Assembly (NCBI RefSeq): GCF_000725885.1
Contig: NZ_JODR01000012.1
Coordinates: 129,617-193,616 of the forward strand
Direction: 5' to 3'
Source of the DNA: Streptomyces albus subsp. albus
Lineage (GTDB): Bacteria; Actinomycetota; Actinomycetes; Streptomycetales; Streptomycetaceae
DNA length: 64,000 nt
Under the pieces are notes generated by a model, which saw nothing but the letters and a program-made list of their open reading frames with translations, was not told the origin of the DNA and ran no database searches. Positions within the stretch are counted from its first letter, which is position 1, and each line of letters starts with the position of its first letter. Both the position numbers and the translations under genes were made by a program. Shown one piece after another: positions 38,815 to 47,066 of this stretch.

Positions 38815-38972
38815 TGCGCGAAAGAGCACACCTGGGGCGGAAGACTCCATACCCGGCAGAACTCGCCTCGCAGCAGGGGCGGAAAACCCCGCGCGACCGG
38901 CTCCCGCGGCGACCCGAGAGGCCCCGCGAAGCTCCCCCGTGAGCCAGCACGAAGAGTACGGCTACAGGTGCG

Positions 38973-39968
38973 ATGGAACAAAAGCACGAGGTGGACCGGA
39001 CCGTCCACCCCCTCAGTGGGCAGCACATGACGGACGGTGACAGGTACACCGGGCCGGAGCCCGTACCGGCCCCGTCCACGGGCGACGGTGCCGGAGGACG
39101 CGAGGGGGCCGGCGGCGCGGAGAACGGCGGCGTGTCCGGCGGCACGGCCGGCGGCGCGGACGATGCCGAGGCGGTGCGGCGCCCCGCGGGCGGCTACGAG
39201 AGCAGCCGCGCCAGCCGGGGCTGGTGGGACCGCAACGCCGACGACTACCAGCGCGACCACGGCGACTTCCTGGGCGACGCCCGGTTCGTCTGGGGGCCGG
39301 AGGGGCTGGACGAGGCCGAGGCGCGACTGCTGGGCCCCGCCGAGGCGCTGCGCGGCCTCGACGTGCTGGAGATCGGCGCCGGGGCCGCCCAGTGCTCGCG
39401 CTGGCTGGCGGCGCAGGGGGCGCGGCCGGTGGCGCTCGACCTGGCCCACCGGCAGTTGCAGCACGCGCTGCGGATCGGGGGCGGAACGGGCGGCGAGGCG
39501 GGTTTCCCGCTGGTCGAGGCGGACGCGCGGGCGCTGCCGTTCGCGGACGGCTCGTTCGATCTGGCGTGCTCCGCCTACGGGGCGATCCCGTTCGTCGCCG
39601 ACCCCGAACGGGTGTTCGCAGAGGTGGCGCGGGTGCTGCGGCCCGGCGGGCGGTGGGTCTTCTCCCTGACCCATCCCCTGCGCTGGGCGCTGGCCGACGA
39701 GCCGGGCCCCGAGGGGCTGACCGTGATCGCCTCCTACTTCGACCGGACGCCGTACGTCGAACAGGACGAGCACGGGCGGACCGTCTACGTCGAGCACCAC
39801 CGGACGCTGGGCGACCGCGTGCGGGAGCTGCGCCGGGCCGGCTTCCTCCTCGACGACCTCGTCGAGCCGGAGTGGCCCGAGTGGAACCAGCAGGTGTGGG
39901 GCGGCTGGTCCCCGCTGCGCGGCCGGCTGGTGCCGGGCACCGCCGTCTTCGTCTGCACCCGCGCCTGA
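38973..39968 (+). CDS. Class I SAM-dependent methyltransferase
   Basis: A 331-residue methyltransferase. The first 75 residues are Gly/Ala-rich and probably disordered. The catalytic domain starts at SRGWWDRNADDYQRDHGDF; SAM motif I is LDVLEIGAGAAQCSRWLAAQG near 128-146, motif II VEADARALPFADGSFDLACSAYGAIPFV, and motif III VLRPGGRWVFSLTHPL. UbiE/Methyltransf_11-like proteins of this kind modify small molecules. The start is uncertain: ATG at 38973 is used (weak AGGTG), and an ATG 18 codons on is possible. Divergent from rpsA and 31 nt before hrpB on the same strand. Substrate unknown. Confidence 0.85.
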   Translation: MEQKHEVDRTVHPLSGQHMTDGDRYTGPEPVPAPSTGDGAGGREGAGGAENGGVSGGTAGGADDAEAVRRPAGGYESSRASRGWWDRNADDYQRDHGDFLGDARFVWGPEGLDEAEARLLGPAEALRGLDVLEIGAGAAQCSRWLAAQGARPVALDLAHRQLQHALRIGGGTGGEAGFPLVEADARALPFADGSFDLACSAYGAIPFVADPERVFAEVARVLRPGGRWVFSLTHPLRWALADEPGPEGLTVIASYFDRTPYVEQDEHGRTVYVEHHRTLGDRVRELRRAGFLLDDLVEPEWPEWNQQVWGGWSPLRGRLVPGTAVFVCTRA

Positions 39969-39999
39969 GCCCGGCGCACGGCGGCGGGAGAATGCCGCC

Positions 40000-42546
40000 G
40001 TGCGCCACGACCAGTTGTTGCAGCTCCCCATCGGCGAGGCCCTCCCCCGGCTGCGGGACGCCCTCGACCGGCACGGCTCCGCCGTCGTCCACGCCCCTCC
40101 CGGCACCGGCAAGACGACGCTGCTCCCCCTCGCCCTGGCGGGGCTCCTGGCGGACGGCGCCCCCGCGCGCAGGGTCCTGGTGGCCGAGCCGCGCCGGCTG
40201 GCGGCACGCTCCGCCGCCCGCCGGATGGCCTGGCTGCTGGGCGAGGAGGTGGGCGGCAGCGTCGGCTTCACCGTGCGGGGCGAGCGCCGCGCGGGCCCGG
40301 ACACCCGGGTCGAGGTCGTCACCACGGGCGTCCTGCTGCAACGTCTCCAGCGCGACCAGGAGCTGTCCGGGGTGGACGTCGCCTTGCTGGACGAGTGCCA
40401 CGAGCGCCATCTGGACGCCGACACCGCGCTGGCGTTCCTGCTGGACGTCCGCGACACGCTCCGCCCCGACCTGCGGCTGATCGCCGCGTCGGCGACGCAG
40501 GACAGCCAGGCGTGGGCGCGGCTGCTGTCCGCTCCCGTGGTGCGCGGGCGCGGTACGAGCCACCCGGTGCGCGTCCTGCACGCCCCTCCCCCGCCCGGGG
40601 TGCGGCCCCCGCACGGCACATGGGTGGACCCCGCACTGCTGCGGCACGTCGCGGCGACGGTCCGGCGGGCCCTGGCGGAGGTGCCCGAGGGCGACGTGCT
40701 GTGCTTCCTGCCCGGCGTCGGGGAGATCGGCAGGGTGGCCGCACTGCTGGACGGCGTGGACGCGCGGGTGCTCCAGCTGCACGGCCGGGCGCCGGCCCCG
40801 GTGCAGGACGAGGTGCTGCGGGGCGCCGTGGACGGTGTCCGCCGGGTGATCCTCTCCACGTCCGTCGCCGAGTCGAGCCTGACGGTGCCGGGTGTCCGCG
40901 CCGTGGTGGACGCGGGTCTGGCGCGGGAGGCGCGCACGGACCATGCGCGCGGCCTGGGCTCGCTGACCACGGTGCGGGTCTCGCGCGCGGGCGCGGAGCA
41001 GCGGCGCGGGCGGGCCGGCCGGGAGGCGCCGGGTGTGGCGTACGCGTGCTGGGCCGAGGCCGAGGAGGCGGGACGCCCGCGCGAGCCCGCCCCCGAGATC
41101 AGCGTCGCCGACCTGTCCGCCTTCGCCCTCCAGACCGCCTGCTGGGGCGATCCGGACGCGGCGGGGCTGGCCCTGCTGGACGCGCCGCCCGCCGGTGCGA
41201 TGGCCGCGGCGCACGAGACGCTGCGTGCGGTGGGGGCGCTGGACGAGGGCGGCCGGGTGACCTCGCGCGGGCAGCGGATGGCCCGGCTGGGCGTGCATCC
41301 GCGACTGGCGCGGGCGCTGCTGGACGGCGCGGCCCTGGTCGGCAGCGAACTGGCGAGCGAGACGGTGGCCCTGCTGAGCGAGGAACCGCCGCGGGCGTAC
41401 GGGGACGACGCGGCCGAGGCCCTGCGGCGGGCCCGCGCCGGGCGCCGCACCGACCCGTACGGGACGCGCTGGGCCGCGGAGGTGCGGCGGCTGCGGTCGC
41501 TGCTGGGCCGCGAGACGCGGCGGCCCGCGGGGATGACCGACGAGCGCGGCGTGGGCACGGTCGTCGCCCTGGCGCAGCCCGAACGTGTCGGCCGGGCCCA
41601 GGAGCCGGGCACCTACCTGATGACCGGCGGGACGCGCGCCGGTCTGGCCGCGGAGAGCGCTCTGCGCGGCACGCCGTGGCTGGCGGTCGCCGTCGCGGAC
41701 CGTCCGGCGGGCGCCGCCACGGCACGGGTGCGGCTGGCCGCCGCGATCGACGAGGAGACGGCCCTGGCCGCGGCGGACGCGCTGCGCACCGTACGCCGCG
41801 AGGTGCGCTGGGACCCCGACGCGGGCCCGCGCGGCGAGGGCGGCGACGTGGTGGCCCGCGAGGTGGAGTCGCTGGGTGCCGTGCGGCTGTCGGCACGGCC
41901 GCTGACCGACGCCCCGCCCGCGCGGTTGCGCGAGGCCGCGCTGGACGGGCTGCGGCGGCAGGGACTGGGGCTGCTGCACTGGTCCGAGGCGGCCCGCTCG
42001 CTGCGCCGGCGGCTCGCCTTCCTCCGCCGGGAGCTGGGCGAACCGTGGCCGGACGTGTCGGACGAGGCGCTGCTGGAGCGGGCCGGCGACTGGCTGGGCC
42101 GGGTCCGCTCCCGCGCCGACCTGGGCCGGGTGGACGCCGGGAACGTGCTGTCGGGGACGCTGCCGTGGGCGTCGGGGCAGGCCGCACGGCTGGACGAGCT
42201 GGCCCCGGAACGGATCGAGGTGCCCTCCGGCTCCCGGATCCGGGTGGACTACGAGCCGGAACAGCCGGTGCTGGCGGTGAAACTCCAGGAGATGTTCGGC
42301 GCGCGCGAGACCCCCCGCATCGCGGACGGCCGGGTGCCGCTGCTGATCCATCTCCTCTCCCCGGCAGGCCGTCCGGCCGCCGTCACCGCCGACCTGGCCT
42401 CGTTCTGGGCGGACGGCTACCGCGGCGTACGGGCGGAGCTGCGGGGCCGCTACCCCAAGCACCCCTGGCCGCAGGACCCCGCGACGGCGGAACCCACCCG
42501 GCACACCAAGGCCGGGGCCGGCCGGCAGCGGCCCCGGCAGGGCTGA
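40000..42546 (+). CDS. hrpB: ATP-dependent helicase HrpB
   Basis: An 848-residue DEAH/RHA-type helicase. P-loop APPGTGKTTLLPLAL at residues 31-45, DECH box in LLDECHERHLDADTALAFL near 127, motif III ASATQD, VLCFLPGVGEIG, STSVAESSLTVPGVRAVVDAGLAR and the motif VI region AGAEQRRGRAGREAPG. The helicase-associated (HA2) and HrpB C-terminal domains follow (ending YPKHPWPQDP). Bacterial HrpB function is poorly defined, presumably RNA or RNP remodelling. It follows the methyltransferase at 31 nt and may be co-transcribed. GTG start. Confidence 0.93.
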   Translation: MRHDQLLQLPIGEALPRLRDALDRHGSAVVHAPPGTGKTTLLPLALAGLLADGAPARRVLVAEPRRLAARSAARRMAWLLGEEVGGSVGFTVRGERRAGPDTRVEVVTTGVLLQRLQRDQELSGVDVALLDECHERHLDADTALAFLLDVRDTLRPDLRLIAASATQDSQAWARLLSAPVVRGRGTSHPVRVLHAPPPPGVRPPHGTWVDPALLRHVAATVRRALAEVPEGDVLCFLPGVGEIGRVAALLDGVDARVLQLHGRAPAPVQDEVLRGAVDGVRRVILSTSVAESSLTVPGVRAVVDAGLAREARTDHARGLGSLTTVRVSRAGAEQRRGRAGREAPGVAYACWAEAEEAGRPREPAPEISVADLSAFALQTACWGDPDAAGLALLDAPPAGAMAAAHETLRAVGALDEGGRVTSRGQRMARLGVHPRLARALLDGAALVGSELASETVALLSEEPPRAYGDDAAEALRRARAGRRTDPYGTRWAAEVRRLRSLLGRETRRPAGMTDERGVGTVVALAQPERVGRAQEPGTYLMTGGTRAGLAAESALRGTPWLAVAVADRPAGAATARVRLAAAIDEETALAAADALRTVRREVRWDPDAGPRGEGGDVVAREVESLGAVRLSARPLTDAPPARLREAALDGLRRQGLGLLHWSEAARSLRRRLAFLRRELGEPWPDVSDEALLERAGDWLGRVRSRADLGRVDAGNVLSGTLPWASGQAARLDELAPERIEVPSGSRIRVDYEPEQPVLAVKLQEMFGARETPRIADGRVPLLIHLLSPAGRPAAVTADLASFWADGYRGVRAELRGRYPKHPWPQDPATAEPTRHTKAGAGRQRPRQG

Positions 42547-42629
42547 GCGGAGGCGGCGGCCCGCAGCGCGCCACGTCCGGCGGGCGCCCGCGCCGTGCGT
42601 ACGGCGGTGCCGGGTCCGGGCGCGTACGG

Positions 42630-43709
42630 CTAGACGGGCTGCCGGTGCCTGCCGCCGCCCGGCGGGCCGGTGGCGGGCGTCCCCTCGGTGCCGGTTCCCC
42701 CGCCCGGACCGGTCCCGTCCCCGGCGGGGCCGTCGTCGCCGACCGCCGCTCCTTCGCCCGCCGTGCCGCGCCCGCGCCCGCGTGACCGGGCCTCCAGGGT
42801 GAGGGAGAGCGCCAGCAGCAGACCGCCCAGGACGAGGAAGCCCCAGGGCAGGTACGCCGTCAGGGCGAGGACCAGACGGCGCTGGGAGCTGACGAGGTCG
42901 ACCGTGGCCTCCTGGAAGTCGGGCCGCATCTTCACATGCCCCGCGAAGGCCGTCAGGGGTTTCCTGCCGGGCTGGTCCTTCCAGCGCATCTGCTCCTTGT
43001 GGATCTCCTGCCCGTCCACGGGCGCGCCGGTGACCGGTTCGACCCAGAACATGCGCTTGGTGGTGTACCAGCGTTCCAGGCCGACCTGTTCGACGGTCTC
43101 GGGCGTGGCGCCCAGCGGCAGACGCTTGGGCACCTTCACCTTCGTCCAGGGGATGGTCTGCTCGAAGTAGTAGGTCTCCAGGCCGTGCACGGTGCGGGTG
43201 CCCTTGTAGTGGATGGGCGCGGAGGTGCGGGCCTGGAAGTCGTAGTACTGGTAGTCGCGTTTCTCGGTGAGGAACGGCCACTTGAACTCGATGCCCTCAC
43301 GACGCACCGGATCGCCGTCCACCGACTCCCCCCGGGCGTGGACGGGCTCTTGGGTGTGCGCGTCGAAGATGTACCGCTCGGGGATGGCGGAGACGAGTTT
43401 CCCCTTGTGGTCGGCCACATAGCTGAGGGTGTCCCAGACGACGACGTCGCGGTCGGTGTTCCGCTCGATCTTCTCGGACGCCTCCACGTTGCCCTTGAGG
43501 GTCTGCACGATGCTGACCTTCGGCACCTTCTTCGACCGCATGGTGGCGTAGTCGAGCAGGGTCGCGTTCTTCGCCTCCAGGACCATGGTCTGGTACTGGC
43601 TGGGCGGGATCTTCGCCAGCCGGGGAAAGGCGTACCAGCGGATGAGCGGCGAGAGCGCGGCGAAGAACACCGCGAACGCCAGCAGGACCAGGCTCGCTCT
43701 GCGGCGCAT
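42630..43709 (-). CDS. DUF3068 (PorA-family) membrane protein
   Basis: A 359-residue envelope protein. An N-terminal membrane helix (RRRASLVLLAFAVFFAALSPLIRWYAFP) is followed by a large extracytoplasmic domain with AKNATLLDYATM, WDTLSYVADH, YYDFQARTSAPIHYKGTRTVHGL and YYFEQTIPWTKV, then a C-terminal helix (LALTAYLPWGFLVLGGLLLALSLTL) and a Gly-rich cytoplasmic tail. This layout is that of actinobacterial DUF3068 proteins, of unknown function. GGGAGG sits 7 nt before the ATG. It follows a 44-residue membrane peptide gene by 13 nt, so the two form an operon. Confidence 0.88.
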   Translation of the reverse strand: MRRRASLVLLAFAVFFAALSPLIRWYAFPRLAKIPPSQYQTMVLEAKNATLLDYATMRSKKVPKVSIVQTLKGNVEASEKIERNTDRDVVVWDTLSYVADHKGKLVSAIPERYIFDAHTQEPVHARGESVDGDPVRREGIEFKWPFLTEKRDYQYYDFQARTSAPIHYKGTRTVHGLETYYFEQTIPWTKVKVPKRLPLGATPETVEQVGLERWYTTKRMFWVEPVTGAPVDGQEIHKEQMRWKDQPGRKPLTAFAGHVKMRPDFQEATVDLVSSQRRLVLALTAYLPWGFLVLGGLLLALSLTLEARSRGRGRGTAGEGAAVGDDGPAGDGTGPGGGTGTEGTPATGPPGGGRHRQPV

Positions 43710-43722
43710 GCTGCCTCCCGCT

Positions 43723-43857
43723 CTACGGGTGCTCGGGGACGGTGGTGTGCAGGGGCTTCTTCGAGGTCTCGCCGGGCGGCACGCCCATGGCGGTGATCGC
43801 GAAGACGAGCGCGAGAGCGGCCACCAGGCCGATCCCGGCGGCGACGAGGGCACGCAT
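43723..43857 (-). CDS. 44-residue single-pass membrane peptide (probable SPW_0924-type family)
   Basis: A short gene with an excellent ribosome site (GGGAGG, 6 nt before ATG) encoding a peptide that begins MRALVAAGIGLVAALALV, a single membrane helix, and ends in a small polar tail containing GVPPGETSKKPLHTTVPEHP. The stop is 13 nt before the ATG of the DUF3068 gene. I recognise it, from memory, as resembling the small Streptomyces family named SPW_0924, of unknown function. Codon use is normal for the region. The pairing with a DUF3068 protein suggests a small regulatory subunit, which is inference. Confidence 0.8.
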   Translation of the reverse strand: MRALVAAGIGLVAALALVFAITAMGVPPGETSKKPLHTTVPEHP

Positions 43858-43979
43858 GTCCACCTCCCGGTGGGGTGGCCGGCGACGAAGACAACTGACG
43901 TGTCGTCAGGTCGGGGTCGCACCGTAGCAACGCCCGCGCGGGATGGGAACCGTGGCGGACGAACGCCCCGCGCCGGTGA

Positions 43980-44700
43980 CCTCGTGCGCCACACCCGGCC
44001 CCGGCACCACTGCCGCCACCGGGCACCCGGGCCCGCCGGCACAGCACCCCGGCCTGCCGGAACGACGCCCGGGCCGCCGCACGACGGGAGGTGGCCGCCG
44101 GCGCGACGGGAGATGGCCGCCGCACGACGGGAGGTGGCCGCCGGCGCGACGGGAGATGGCCGCCGCACGACGGGAGATGGCCGCAGGCGGGCAGGGAGAC
44201 TGCGCGTACGGCGAGAGGGCCGCCTGCACGGCGGGCAGACAGCCGACCCCACAGCGGGAGAGCTGCCCGCACGGCGGGGAAGGCCGCAGGCGAGGGCCGC
44301 CCGCGCGACCGGAGGGCTGTCGGCACGACGGGGAAGGCCGCAGGCAGACAGGGAGACTGCGCGTACAGCAAGAGGGCCGCCCGCGCGACCGGAGGGCCGT
44401 CAGCACGACAGGGAAGGCCGCAGGCAGACAGGGAGACTGCGCGTACAGCAAGAGGGCCGCCCGCACGGCGGGCAGACAGCCGACCCCACAGCGGGAGAGC
44501 TGCCCGCACGGCGGGGAAGGCCGCAGGCGAGGGCCGCCCGCGCGACGGGAGGTGGCCGCCCGCGCGACGGGAGGGCTGTCGGCACGACGGGGAAGGCCGC
44601 AGGCACGGCGGGAGGGCCGCCGGCACGGCAGGGAGACTGCTCGCACAGCGAGAGGGCTGTCGGCACCGTTGGAGGCCTGTCGGTTCCACGGCGGGCGGGC
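43980..44700. repeat. Large intergenic minisatellite (0.7 kb)
   Basis: The 950-bp gap 43858-44807 has no supported gene. From 44083 to 44190, a unit of 21-22 bp (GCACGACGGGAGRTGGCCGCC) repeats about five times, with an alternating 43-bp higher-order period. Then longer units occur: an 80-bp unit at 44321-44400 and 44401-44480, alike over the first 65 bp, and an identical 84-bp block at 44226-44309 and 44463-44546. The array is purine-rich on the plus strand and decays toward 44700. Internal indels destroy any common reading frame. Confidence 0.85.
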
Positions 44701-44741
44701 TGCCGGCTCGGCGGCCAGAGCGCTCCGGTGCCCGCGCACGG

Positions 44742-44775
44742 CACCGCCCCCGGTGCTCGGGCGCCGGGGGCGGTG
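44742..44775. terminator. Terminator after the transglycosylase gene
   Basis: A perfect 12-bp stem CACCGCCCCCGG / CCGGGGGCGGTG with a 10-nt loop, ending 32 nt from the stop of the minus-strand transglycosylase gene. It separates that gene from the minisatellite. Confidence 0.75.
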
Positions 44776-44807
44776 AAGGGTTCGGCCGGGGAGTCCGGCC
44801 GGATGTC

Positions 44808-46517
44808 TCAGCCCTTGATGGTGAGCTGCACCTCCACCTTCGCGCCGCCCTCGGCGGTCAGCGTCAGGGTATAGGTGCCGGGCTTGTCGTCCGCGCGGAG
44901 CCCGGACAGCCTGGCGACACCGTCCGGACCGGTCTCGACGGTGACCGGGGTGCGGACCTGCTTGCCCTGCTGGTCCACGGAGAAGAACGGCCCCTTGGCG
45001 GTGTCGGCCAGTGTCGCCGTCAGCGTCGTACCGGCCAGCGGCTTGCCCTTGCGGGTGGCCTTGACCGCGATGTCGGCGAAGGTGCCGTTCTTGTCGGCCA
45101 CCAGCGCGGTCGTCTCCGTGCGGGTCACCTTGTCCGCCTGCGGCGCGGTCACCGTGGCCTTGAAGTCGACCGTGCCCAGGTTCTTGCCGACGGCCGTGGC
45201 ACGGATGGTGAACGTGCCCGTCTTGGCACCCGCGGCGAGTGCGGGTGCCGTGGCCACCCCGTCGGCGCCCGTGGTGACGGTCGCCTCCTTGGCCCCGCCC
45301 TCGAACGTCGCCTGCGTGCTGCCCCGGATCTCGAAGCGGACCTTGACGCCCTTGACGGACTTGCCCTTGGCGGTCTCGGCCCTGACACCGGGGCGGGCGG
45401 CGAACGTCTCGCCCGCGACGGCCGTGATGTTCTGGTCGGTGGCGCGCTCGAGGGCGTGCGGGGCGGTCGGCTCGGGGGACGGCTTGTCGTGGCCACCGCC
45501 CTTGCCGCCGTCCTTGCCGTCCTCCTTGTCGCCGTTGCCCCGGCTGCCGCCGGAGCCCTTGCCGGGCTTGGTGGCTGAGTCGTCCTTGCCGCCGTCCTTG
45601 CCGCCGCGCTCCGGGGTGCCCTTGACCGGGCCGCCGCCGGGCTCGCCCAGGCCGGGCACCGACACCGGCGGGATGTCGCTGTCGGGCACGGCGTGGGTGC
45701 CCTTGCGGTAGAACTCGAACCAGGCCAGGACCGTGCGCAGATACTCGCTGGAGTTGTTGTAGCTGAGGATCGCGCGGTCCAGATCGGCCTTCGCCGACAG
45801 GTCGCGGCCGTCCGCGCACAGATACTTCCCGGCGGCCAGCGCGGCGTCGTGCACGTTGTTGGGGTCCTTGCGCCCGTCGCCGTTGCCGTCGGCGCCCCAG
45901 CGCGCCCACGTCGAGGGGATGAACTGCATCGGGCCGACCGCACGGTCGTACGTCGTGTCGCCGTCCCACCGGCCGCCGTCGGTGTCCTTGATGTTCGCGA
46001 AGCCGGCGCCGTTGAGCACCGGGCCGAGGATGGGGCGCAGCGTCGTGCCCTCCTTGTCGACCGCGCCGCCGCGCGCGTGCCCGGACTCCACCTTGCCGAT
46101 GCCCGCCAGCAGCTCCCAGCGCAGCCCGCAGCCGGGCGTGCTGGTGGCCAGCGACTTGGCGGCCTTCTTGTAGGCGGCGAGCACCGACTTGGGGATGCCC
46201 GACTTGTCGCCCACACCGCCGGGGGCCGAACCTCCGGGCGGGTTCGGGGATTCCAGCGGCGGCAGCTCCATGTCGTAGCTGCCGTCACCGGGCGAGGCGT
46301 CGCCGGCCGCGTCCGCGCCCTTGCCGTCGTGTCCGCCGAGCCCGACACCGGGCGCCTGGGAGGCGGTCAGTGCCGCCATGACGACCGCGGCGATCGCGGT
46401 GCCGGCCAGCCCCCTGCGGTATCTGGTGCTGCTGAGTCTGCGGCGTCGCCGGTGCCCCGATGCTGATGCCTTCACGGCTTCCTGCTGTGCAGCGTGCCTG
46501 CCCCGGTATCGCGCCAT
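44808..46517 (-). CDS. Exported lytic murein transglycosylase with Ig-like repeats
   Basis: A 569-residue peptidoglycan-cleaving enzyme. A basic n-region and a hydrophobic segment (GLAGTAIAAVVMAALTASQAPG) form the export signal. The lytic transglycosylase domain spans about 100-275: WELLAGIGKVESGHARGG holds the catalytic Glu, and DRAVGPMQFIPSTWARWGADGNGDG and ILSYNNSSEYLRTVLAWFEFY are MltB/SLT_2-type. A Gly/Lys/Asp-rich linker follows, then two Ig-like beta domains (about 365-569). The upstream leader has no recognisable c-di-AMP riboswitch, unlike several Streptomyces wall hydrolases. TGACTT-N16-TAAGGT about 60 nt upstream of the start is a possible promoter. Confidence 0.92.
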   Translation of the reverse strand: MARYRGRHAAQQEAVKASASGHRRRRRLSSTRYRRGLAGTAIAAVVMAALTASQAPGVGLGGHDGKGADAAGDASPGDGSYDMELPPLESPNPPGGSAPGGVGDKSGIPKSVLAAYKKAAKSLATSTPGCGLRWELLAGIGKVESGHARGGAVDKEGTTLRPILGPVLNGAGFANIKDTDGGRWDGDTTYDRAVGPMQFIPSTWARWGADGNGDGRKDPNNVHDAALAAGKYLCADGRDLSAKADLDRAILSYNNSSEYLRTVLAWFEFYRKGTHAVPDSDIPPVSVPGLGEPGGGPVKGTPERGGKDGGKDDSATKPGKGSGGSRGNGDKEDGKDGGKGGGHDKPSPEPTAPHALERATDQNITAVAGETFAARPGVRAETAKGKSVKGVKVRFEIRGSTQATFEGGAKEATVTTGADGVATAPALAAGAKTGTFTIRATAVGKNLGTVDFKATVTAPQADKVTRTETTALVADKNGTFADIAVKATRKGKPLAGTTLTATLADTAKGPFFSVDQQGKQVRTPVTVETGPDGVARLSGLRADDKPGTYTLTLTAEGGAKVEVQLTIKG

Positions 46518-47066
46518 AGGTCAGTCCCCGTCCTCTCCCCTTCGGACGCAATCACCCGCAATCAGGGCGACCTTACGGCACAGTAGCCGACAAGTCAGGG
46601 GGCGTCGGCCACTTCCGCCGCTCCCCACCGGCTTCGGCCATCCGTTCCCTGCCGGTTTCCCCACCGTTCGCCCCGATGCTTCCCCAACGTCCCCGGCTGC
46701 GGGTGCGGTTCCCCGCCCTTCCGGGCATTTGCACGGGCCCGTTTCCCACCGGTTCCGGTATCGCGGGCCCGTTTCCCCACCGGTTCCGGGTATCGCTGGG
46801 CCCGCCCTCCCGCCCGTTCCGGACGAAGCACGGCAGCCCGTGCCCCGTCCCGGGCACAGCACAGCGGCCGTACCGGGACGGCGGGAAACCGGGCTCCCGG
46901 CCGGGCCGGCCCGCCTTGGGTGTGCGGGCCCGTACGCCGAGCCCCGTCCGTACGCGACCGCCCCCGGACCGGGGCCGGAGCCGGGGCCGGGAGCCGAAAC
47001 CGGAGGGCCGGCCACCGGAGGGCCAGGGTCGCCCGCGGGGTGCGCGGGGCCCCGGCCGTGGGCCGT
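46518..47066. repeat. Intergenic region with tandem repeats after polA
   Basis: No gene seen in this 549-bp gap. It holds a direct tandem repeat: GGGCCCGTTTCCCACCGG-type units of 30 bp (46735-46764) and 33 bp (46765-46797), then the start of a third at 46798. Degenerate CCCCACCGGTT/CCCGCCCTTCC blocks lie upstream from 46610. The polA-proximal part (46960-47060) is rich in CCGGGGCCGG blocks that could terminate polA, but no single clean hairpin stands out. Confidence 0.7.

Noticed and set aside
43980..44700. CRISPR array
   Set aside because: Repeats are adjacent and degenerate, without constant-length unique spacers, and no cas gene is present.
46518..46620. c-di-AMP (ydaO-type) riboswitch in front of the transglycosylase
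   Set aside because: The leader is too short and lacks the conserved aptamer blocks expected for this class.
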